Assembly (NCBI GenBank): GCA_030248135.1
Contig: JASANC010003165.1
Location: 1-13,645 of the forward strand
Direction: 5' to 3'
From: Theristus sp. LFF4_11
Taxonomy: Eukaryota > Nematoda > Chromadorea > Monhysterida > Xyalidae
Length of the DNA stretch: 13,645 nucleotides
Numbering within the stretch: the stretch's first letter is position 1; each line of letters starts with the position of its first letter. Of the stretch, positions 8,013-13,645 are shown piece by piece. The notes below the pieces were generated by a model, which saw only the letters and a list, made by a program, of their open reading frames with translations, had not been told where the DNA came from and did no database searches. The translations under genes and the position numbers were made by a program.

Positions 8013-8170
8013 CATCGACAAGAAATTCCAGTTCCACAAGGAATAGATTGCAGCATCAACAAAGATGTGGCCACGATCGATGGCGAAGCAGTAGAACGGT
8101 CTACATATAATCGATCAATTTTTTAACGGGAATGACAGCGACATTGAAAAAAAGCTAATAAATGACAATT
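8013..8170 (+). pseudogene. Coding-like remnant in copy 6, frame-shifted relative to copy 4
   Basis: Reads EIPVPQGIDCSINKDVA…ERSTYNRSIF and then stops, because a run of T is one base longer than in copy 4; the NGNDSDIE stretch continues in another frame. A further one-base difference upstream (CCACAAGGAATAG against CCACAATATAATAG) puts the EIPVPQ part in frame here but not in copy 4. Each copy thus preserves a different intact portion, as expected for independent decay of one coding ancestor. Confidence 0.3.
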
Positions 8171-8451
8171 AATTTTGATTCTTTAAAAGGGAACGTCAGT
8201 TGTTGCTGACTAAAAAAGATTGTTTTTCATAGTGTTGACAAAAAAGCGCGCCTTAAAACTGAAAATACTGTGATTTTCAAGAAAGTAGGAGCATCGAGTG
8301 CTTCAAGAATAAACGATCATTTCTATGGTTAATCAACAACAATCGGTTAAAGCAGCTCAAAAAGAAAATGCAATGCATGTTTAGTCCGGGTCTTGGGTAA
8401 GGTCAAAAGGCTAAACTCCATTCAAAAATAACAGTTGTATTCAACAGCTAA

Positions 8452-8481
8452 CCGTGCCGTAGGCACGGGTCAATTGGCTAG
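8452..8481 (+). other. Helitron 3' terminus, class B (copy 6, array edge)
   Basis: Hairpin 8452-8468, GTCAATTGG, CTAG 8478-8481, followed by T of the presumed host AT target and then non-repetitive DNA. Confidence 0.88.
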
Positions 8482-9204
8482 TACAGAATAATAAAAAGTA
8501 AAACGAAACAGTTCACAGTGATCTGACATGCCCGGAATGCACAGCTTCTCAGGGCTGTTGTTCAGCGGTTTTATTGCCGCGGCAAGATGGCTGCTGCCTG
8601 CTATGGCTAAAAACATGAACACACGCATGGCCATGACGGTAAAATTGCACTCTTCCAGAAAGATTTTACCACCACTTTGCTAGCAGCATTTTTTTTCGGC
8701 GAAAAATCGCTGGCGTATTTAGCAGGAGTCGTTAGTTGTTTTTTTTCATTTTTATTTGCATTCCAGCCGGATCGGCTGCATTTTTCGAACAACACGCTTG
8801 ATAAAAACAAGCAAACGTGCCAAATCGAACTTCTCAATGGAGCTTGACAAATTTTGACAAAAATCAAAAGATCAGCGATTTTTTGGATTTTTCCGCAATT
8901 GAGTGTGGTTCATGCAAAGCAACTCAATGAAAGTACCGTTGTATGGCGCGGAATATGCAAACCGCTTCAATGATTCCCAGCAGCACACAGAATAATCATT
9001 TCACCTTTCATTCATCAATCAGAACAAGACAACAACGACAAAAAACACAAATTCAATCAACACAGCAACGAAAACCACAGAACAAAAATTGGGAGATTTT
9101 CAAGAGATTTTGGAAATCCACAATTGATGATACCATTTGAAAAAAACCGCATTAAAAATTCTCACAATCAACAAAAACCTCGATGCCGATTGCAACCGCT
9201 CTAC
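8482..9204. other. Unique DNA between Helitron array and USP39 stop; no supported gene
   Basis: Non-repetitive sequence, less AT-rich than the array. It presumably includes the 3' UTR of the - strand USP39 gene; a possible poly(A) signal on that strand (TTTATT on +) is at 8751-8756, another near 8569. Open frames at 8607-8867 (-) and 8943-9140 (+) lack recognisable domains and have compositions expected of non-coding DNA. A CAAGATGGCTGC motif at 8583-8594 resembles a YY1-type site but is a single short match. Confidence 0.5.
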
Positions 9205-11482
9205 TCAGGTGTTCTCATCATACACCTCACCAGCACGCTCCTCGCGAGTCTTTGACCGATTCAACTCCCAGACCTAGATTTGCAAAAAAAACAATATGAA
9301 AACAAAAATGAGCGGCAATATTGCTGAACTGACTTCGGACTGTGGCTTCATGAGATACGGGTCCTGGGTGATGCGAAAGCGAAAGGACAAATCAAATCAA
9401 ACAGGAAACGCACAAAATCAGCAGGTCTTGAAGGTGTTTATCACACTTTCAGTCGCAAAAAGTAAAAGCAAACCGAACTCATCACCTGAATATAGGACTC
9501 TGTGAGCGTGATCATTTGCGGCAGGATCTCTTTCACGTGCAAATCTTCCAATTCAAACCATTTCGTCGTGCCCTGCAGAAAATTCGTTGGTCAAAACAAA
9601 AAAAATTCACCCGAATTTTTGCACAAAAAACGTTTGACAACTTCATGTTCCAAATAAAATATTCCATAGAGTCGGAACTCTCCTAATCGGTACACTTTTG
9701 TCTCACACGAATTGTTCTATAAACGTTACCCAGCGACCACCAAAACATAACGACACCACAGCAGCCAGTGTGTTTGCGTCTCTGTGCGTCACTGTGCACC
9801 ATCGTTCCAAAACACCACGGCAAGTACACGGTGTTCCGACAATGACTTTCGCCACAAAACACCGCGACTGACGCGTCAGCGTTACGCTCATACCCTGTGC
9901 AACATCTGAATGCGATACGTCCCGTTTTCCGGTCGCCCATCGTGCACAATATTGGCGACCAGGTCATACGTGGTGTAGCGGTGTTTCGATCGTGCATCTT
10001 CCGCTAGCACGTCGTAGAAGTCGACGTTCCTGAAAGGTGAAGCAAAAAAATAACAATAACAATCACTCAAGAAGAGTGGCGGACACATGAGCGAACGTTA
10101 CTTGTTACCTACGAGAGCACAGAAATGTGTAAAAAATGTGAGCCGCTGAGCTTGTGATTACCACACCTGGGCTTCGAATGCATCAGACAAAAAAAACCAA
10201 CGCAATTACCGGAGCTGATTGGCTGCATTTGCGCTCGGTGCACTGATTGGTACATATGTGCAAGGTTTTTGAGACCAATCAGCGTCGACAATTGTGAAAC
10301 TTTGAATATATAAATTTAAATATCCAAGAAAAAAACACTTTTTTGCTAACTTGATCGGAAAGTTCACGATCGTCGGATTCTTCTCGGTGTACCAATTGTT
10401 CTTCGTGAATCGCTTGAAACAGACCAACAGATACGGAGGCAGCTCAGTGAGCTCGAAGCGCTTCATAAAGTTGTCTTTGTATGTTTTGTATTCCTGACAA
10501 AGAAAATGATCGAACGTAAAAATGGAGCACAGTGGAATGGAAAACACGAAACATAGCGCAAAGTATAACACAGCAATGACAAAGTGTGGCAGGCAACAAA
10601 GTGTGTTACGGAAAACTAACAAAGCTGCATCCAAACCACTATTCTTTAGCGGTAAATAACTTCGAATCGCGGAAAACCACCACAAACCTTTTCCGTAACA
10701 CCATTGAATTTCTGCAGCAGCACGTTCAGTGGGACCTGTGAGAAGCATAAAACAAACTAATTGAATTGAAACGAGAAATTACCGCACAAGAATCAAGTAA
10801 ATCAGTAAAACTCATGTGACTTCGTCAGAAATAAATCTCGCACTTGAGCATTTCGACAATCCAAACAATGGTTGTTTTCATTGGCTGAGGAAAGCAACGC
10901 TCAACCGTACCTGTGGAATGATGTTCTGCAAATGTTCGTCGCGATAGAGCGGCGCCGGTGGGAGGTCGAGGGTCAGATACACGAACGGCACGTGCTCAAC
11001 GCGCTCTGAATTTTGGAAAAACATGAACAGTTTCAAGCGCTTATTCATAAAAAAAACGCTTTCCATTTGAGTGAGACAAAAACATTCGCAGTGACGCTGA
11101 GAAAAGTTTACTTCACAATCCACACCGAACAGAAACGGAAAGGAAAACAGGTGCACTGAAAAAAGAAAAGAAACCTTGAAAAACGGAAGAACGTTTGCCG
11201 GCAGACGAAGCACTTGACTAATAGAATAAATTCATTCTTAGTTGCATTGATGAAAAGCAATGAACTTGGAACTTTGTGATCAAAACGAGTGGCGGGGGAT
11301 GGCGCATATCAACGCATATGTGCCAGTGTGTTTGTCAGTAATGAGTAGTGACCAGAGAAAACACACACACAGAATATGATGAACAAAGTGCACGGTTTTC
11401 ATACGAGCCCGTTACCTCTGAACGAGTCATCAGTGGCCAGCAATGCAGACCGGGTACGCTCATCAACGTCGACCGGGAGAAC
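9205..11482 (-). CDS. USP39: USP39/Sad1-type U4/U6.U5 tri-snRNP factor, C-terminal exons (partial, spliced)
   Basis: Seven exons, in transcript order: 11482-11416, 11005-10911, 10735-10688, 10493-10351, 10029-9894, 9572-9486, 9273-9205 (stop TGA at 9207-9205). All six introns are GT..AG and the frame is kept throughout (645 nt, 214 aa). The product matches the C-terminal part of the USP39 family: YLTLDLPPAPLY and NIIPQ (about residues 32-54), VPLNVLLQKFNGVTEK (55-70), EYKTYKDNFMKRFELTELPP and NPTIVNFPI (71-117), TTYDLVANIVHDG (137-149), KWFELEDL and ILPQMITLTESYIQVW (168-194). Known family role: an inactive ubiquitin-protease-like nuclear protein needed for tri-snRNP assembly and splicing. 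Consistent with that, the usual GHY of active enzymes is GTY here (Thr155). The N-terminal zinc finger and the first USP half (human protein about 565 aa) are missing; I found no exon for them between 11483 and 13645. Confidence 0.93.
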
Positions 11483-11965
11483 CTGAAACGTAAAAAAGCC
11501 AATGATGTCTGAAACATGAAAACTGCTGACGTTAAGCTCTTGTAGCGATTGACGTGGTGACAAATCATCGATCGATGGATTGTTTTATCATATCGAAATC
11601 GTTTCAACGAAAAACAATAGTGGAGTGTTCAAAATTCTTCTTTATATCAGACGTTAGTGGAGATGCACAGAACATACGTGCAGTTTTTTTTCTTTTTTTT
11701 CTTTTCCAATCAGATTAGTTTAACTTTAGTGTGCCTCAACAAGTGTACCTTGTCAAGCAAACCCTAATAACTCCAAACAAGTCACTAGGTCATTCGTCTC
11801 ACTTTGGGCTCCCAATACTGCAGTTATCGTGCGCGAGCTCAGTGGGACCGGTGAACTTTCACCACTTTGGGTTACTTAGCCTCGGCGGTAACCTGGTTTT
11901 TGGAAGCGTTAGCTTTGTGCGCGCATCCTATGCCCATATGTGATTGATTGATTGACTCTGTGTGA
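11483..11965. other. Intron or boundary sequence upstream of the first visible USP39 exon; no gene seen
   Basis: It starts with a good - strand acceptor (TTTTTTACGTTTCAG next to exon 11482). The expected preceding USP39 exon is not recognisable here. It contains a T-rich tract (11687-11706). The frames at 11335-11607 (-) and 11731-11943 (+) are not supported by any motif; the first partly overlaps the USP39 exon in the wrong frame. The left edge of the retroelement to the right must lie somewhere in this stretch but has no visible terminus. Confidence 0.45.
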
Positions 11966-12022
11966 CTTGTTTTTTTCCTCACACAATTTATCACATGGGT
12001 TTACTTCCTTCTTTCTCTGCAG

Positions 12023-12913
12023 AACAGCCCGAAACAGGCGGCTAATGGCTCCAACGCTGGCGATTCGTCCAAAAAGAAAACCAACCAAAAATATTACAAA
12101 AACAACAACAAGCAAAAAACCAACTACAACAAGTCTGATTCTGACTACGTCACAAGAAGCGAATTCAATGAGCTGCGCAACCGTTTCGACCGTGTTGAAC
12201 GGTTCGTTGCTGACCATTTTTTGATCATCCAAGGTCTGCCGAAAGATACAACGTCTAATGTGTCATTGGACAAAATGGTTGATTCTGTTTTGCGCGACGG
12301 TCTTGCCGTGCCAGATGAGATCATTGATTCTCTCGTTAGCATAAAACGAGATCCGGGAAACAAACACGTTGCGGTTCAATTCTTGAATCCGAAATACATC
12401 ACGGACATCTGTGTTCATTATCGGCACAATTTGCGCGAACAGAACTGGAAATTTCTTGGTCAGTTTGAAGTGAAGGTTTTCAAGGATAGGAGTGCCTGGG
12501 AGAAGAAAGAGAATGACAACACAAAAAAGATGCTAGGACGTCTTGTGACTGAATACGGCATTGACAAGCGTGACGTCAAACAATGGACACTCCAAAAAAT
12601 CTGGTGCAAATTTCCAGATTTCCCATCTGGCGTTGTCAAGACATACTGGGAATGGAACAAGTTGCTCAATCAAGCGTCGAAGATGACTGGACCCCCTGCA
12701 TTGGCTTCGGCTACGCAGCCGTTGCCTACCGAGGAGGTTGCCAGCTCGTCAAACAGCGGTGAGTGCAGTGGTGCGCCATTCTTGCGCGCGGAGTCGTTTC
12801 CGGCGCTGGTACCTGAAGCTGCAACGACACGTTCACCACTTTTGGTCACACCGAATATGAGCATTGTGCGCAGTAACCTTGTTTATCTGATCGGCAAACC
12901 CAAAGATGATTAG
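12023..12913 (+). CDS. Retroelement ORF1-like protein (exon, 296 codons plus stop)
   Basis: The frame is open from 11966 to TAG 12911-12913. The left edge at 12023 was chosen because TTCTTTCTCTGCAG (ending 12022) is a strong 3' splice site in phase 0 and no in-frame ATG occurs before DKMVDS (about 12275). The exon encodes an Asn/Lys-rich basic segment (residues 1-47), a short charged helix (EFNELRNRFDRVERFV, about 50-65), then FLIIQGLPKD and KHVAVQFLNPKYI about 50 residues later. That spacing suggests an RRM-like β1/β3 pair as in LINE ORF1 proteins. A Trp-rich stretch (WTLQKIWCKFPDFPSG, WEWNKLL) and a Ser/Pro/Ala-rich tail follow. I do not recognise the family. The ORF1 reading is inferred from the layout and the GIY-YIG frame downstream; a spliced host gene is the alternative. 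Confidence 0.6.
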   Translation, partial: NSPKQAANGSNAGDSSKKKTNQKYYKNNNKQKTNYNKSDSDYVTRSEFNELRNRFDRVERFVADHFLIIQGLPKDTTSNVSLDKMVDSVLRDGLAVPDEIIDSLVSIKRDPGNKHVAVQFLNPKYITDICVHYRHNLREQNWKFLGQFEVKVFKDRSAWEKKENDNTKKMLGRLVTEYGIDKRDVKQWTLQKIWCKFPDFPSGVVKTYWEWNKLLNQASKMTGPPALASATQPLPTEEVASSSNSGECSGAPFLRAESFPALVPEAATTRSPLLVTPNMSIVRSNLVYLIGKPKDD

Positions 12914-13038
12914 TGTTTATTAGGTGTTTTAGTGACTGATGTTTCAGTGACAGGTGATTTGTTTCTGTTGATGTGTTGTTCTATGTTCGGTCTTCTGTAG
13001 GTCCTTGAAATATTCCGAGCATTATAGTATTCTACGAC

Positions 13039-13048
13039 AATAAATAAA
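13039..13048 (+). promoter_or_regulatory. Overlapping poly(A) signals (AATAAATAAA)
   Basis: Two overlapping AATAAA hexamers 126 nt after the stop of the 12023-12913 frame. This suggests that its transcript ends before the GIY-YIG frame and that the two frames are separate transcription units or that the upstream one is an independent gene. Confidence 0.6.
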
Positions 13049-13131
13049 GTTGAAAAAATCAATTCGTTTGATCAGTAACTCTGCACGTTGGGATTTCATA
13101 CTTTTATGTTCTTCATGTTATCCCGGTGGGT

Positions 13132-13145
13132 TACCTATTTAGGTA
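13132..13145. repeat. Perfect short palindrome TACCTA-TT-TAGGTA
   Basis: Six-bp stem with a 2-nt loop, flanked by GGGT (13128-13131) and ACCC (13151-13154) that could extend it with a bulge. It sits between the poly(A) signals and the GIY-YIG frame. It could be a 5' UTR structure or target-site feature of a PLE; no function is shown. Confidence 0.4.
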
Positions 13146-13218
13146 GACACACCCTCCTTAAATCGGGCAGCCCCCGACAAGTTGTGTCATTCTGTGAGCA
13201 TATTTCTTGGGCGGAATT

Positions 13219-13645
13219 ATGTTCAAATCAGACAAGCCCAACAATCAAAGTCAAAATAAAACAATCTATGCCTTGCAGCTTCAAGACACACTTGTGAATT
13301 CGTTCAAGCACGAGGATCGACTTCATGGCAAGGCTATCAACAAGTGTACAAGGAATTCATGTAAAATTTGCGACCACGTGGAAACAAGTAAGTGGTTTCA
13401 ATCCACAATCACTGGAAGAGTGTTTAGTCCTTTCGAGGACGGTGGTGCGTATTGGAACTGTGACACTTGTGGAGTTGTTTACCTGATTGAATGTTCTAAA
13501 TGTCATGTTCAGTACGTAGGGGAAACTAAACGAAGTTTTCGAAAAAGGATGTTTGAACATTTGAGCGCAATCAGAAACAACAAATTGTCTTTGCCTATTT
13601 ATCGTCATTTTAATGATGGTTGTAGCATTGATAACCTCAGGTGTC
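13219..13645 (+). CDS. GIY-YIG endonuclease of a Penelope-like element (3' end cut off)
   Basis: The frame is open from 13198 to the window end; the first in-frame ATG is at 13219. It encodes CTRNSCKICDHV, then NCDTCGVVYLIECSKCHVQY followed by VGETKRSFRKRMFEHL and PIYRHF. GVVY and YVG (13471-13482 and 13513-13521) are the GIY and YIG strands, Arg lies in RSFRKR, and Cys-x2-Cys plus two His (EHL…YRH) form the CCHH pattern typical of PLE endonucleases. The enzyme would nick target DNA to prime reverse transcription. In canonical PLEs this domain follows the RT; here no RT motif lies upstream in any + frame of 11966-13218. The ATG would suit an endonuclease-first arrangement, but a spliced or broken upstream part is possible (CAG acceptors at 13242-13244 and 13277-13279). 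Confidence 0.82.
   Translation, partial: MFKSDKPNNQSQNKTIYALQLQDTLVNSFKHEDRLHGKAINKCTRNSCKICDHVETSKWFQSTITGRVFSPFEDGGAYWNCDTCGVVYLIECSKCHVQYVGETKRSFRKRMFEHLSAIRNNKLSLPIYRHFNDGCSIDNLRC

Larger units (their letters stand above)
7091..8481 (+). mobile_element. Helitron-like non-autonomous element, copy 6 (complete, 1391 bp)
   Basis: It starts TCTATTATGCTAAGATAGTT right after the CTAG of copy 5 and ends with hairpin 8452-8468, spacer, CTAG 8478-8481, then T and unique DNA. It is very similar to copy 4 throughout, differing by small indels and an extra monomer (about 7700-7900). This is the right edge of the array: from 8482 the composition changes and the satellite core disappears. The element lies about 720 bp beyond the stop codon of the USP39 gene. 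Confidence 0.85.
12914..13197. other. Spacer between ORF1-like exon and GIY-YIG frame
   Basis: Contains the AATAAA pair and the TACCTA palindrome. The frame at 13088-13297 overlaps the start of the GIY-YIG frame in another register and shows no recognisable domain. Confidence 0.5.

Noticed and set aside
8607..8867. 86-codon minus-strand open frame
   Set aside because: No domain, composition typical of translated AT-rich non-coding DNA, and no splice or start context.
8943..9140. 65-codon plus-strand frame rich in Gln, Asn and Lys
   Set aside because: It lies on an AC-rich low-complexity stretch near the 3' end of an antisense gene and shows no motif.
9683..9997. Minus-strand frame of 104 codons across the USP39 intron
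   Set aside because: It reads the exon 10029-9894 in the wrong frame and runs into the intron; the spliced frame matches the USP39 family.
12221..12913. Start of the ORF1-like frame at 12221
   Set aside because: That codon is TTG, in the middle of the putative first β-strand; the open frame continues upstream to a good splice acceptor at 12022.
12936..12955. CTGATG followed by TTTCAGTGAC as a possible hammerhead ribozyme core
   Set aside because: The required CTGATGA and GAAA cores with three pairing stems are not present.

Overview
This window is nuclear DNA from a metazoan, probably an invertebrate. The evidence is a spliced gene with short introns (about 175-410 bp, GT..AG, acceptors mostly of the TTTCAG type), AATAAA poly(A) signals and eukaryotic transposon families. 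A nematode or another small-genome invertebrate would fit the TTTCAG acceptors and the TTAGGN-like motifs, but I cannot name the organism.

Positions 1-8481 (about 62% of the window) are a head-to-tail array of at least six non-autonomous Helitron-type rolling-circle elements, all on the + strand. Three copies end in a perfect hairpin (CCGTGCC-GTA-GGCACGG) followed 9 nt later by CTAG. Two more end in CTAG after a different conserved 9-bp stem. At several junctions the CTAG of one copy abuts the TC of the next. The copy bodies are built from tandem satellite-like monomers sharing a core like GGCTTAGGTTAGGGTAA. One copy (4403-7090) is interrupted at 4441-5411 by a foldback element. Its inverted arms are made of 15-bp units and it is flanked by the 9-bp direct repeat GTCTGTCCG. 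Short coding-like remnants (a LIM-like CERCNKTVF stretch, and a DVATIDGEAVERSTYNRSIF stretch) recur in paired copies and may be captured gene pieces.

Positions 8482-9204 hold no gene that I can support. From 11482 down to 9205 on the - strand lie seven exons of the C-terminal part (214 aa) of a USP39/Sad1 orthologue, a catalytically dead ubiquitin-protease-like factor of the U4/U6.U5 tri-snRNP. The reading frame joins perfectly across all six introns. The N-terminal exons are not in the window.

Positions about 11966-13645 (+ strand) carry what looks like a retroelement. A 296-codon exon with a basic, Asn/Lys-rich N-terminus and a possible RRM-like ORF1 fold is followed by tandem AATAAA signals. 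After about 300 bp comes an open frame encoding a GIY-YIG endonuclease of the Penelope-like element (PLE) type, cut off by the window end. No reverse transcriptase lies upstream of the GIY-YIG domain. The element may therefore be a permuted (endonuclease-first) PLE, or a fragment.
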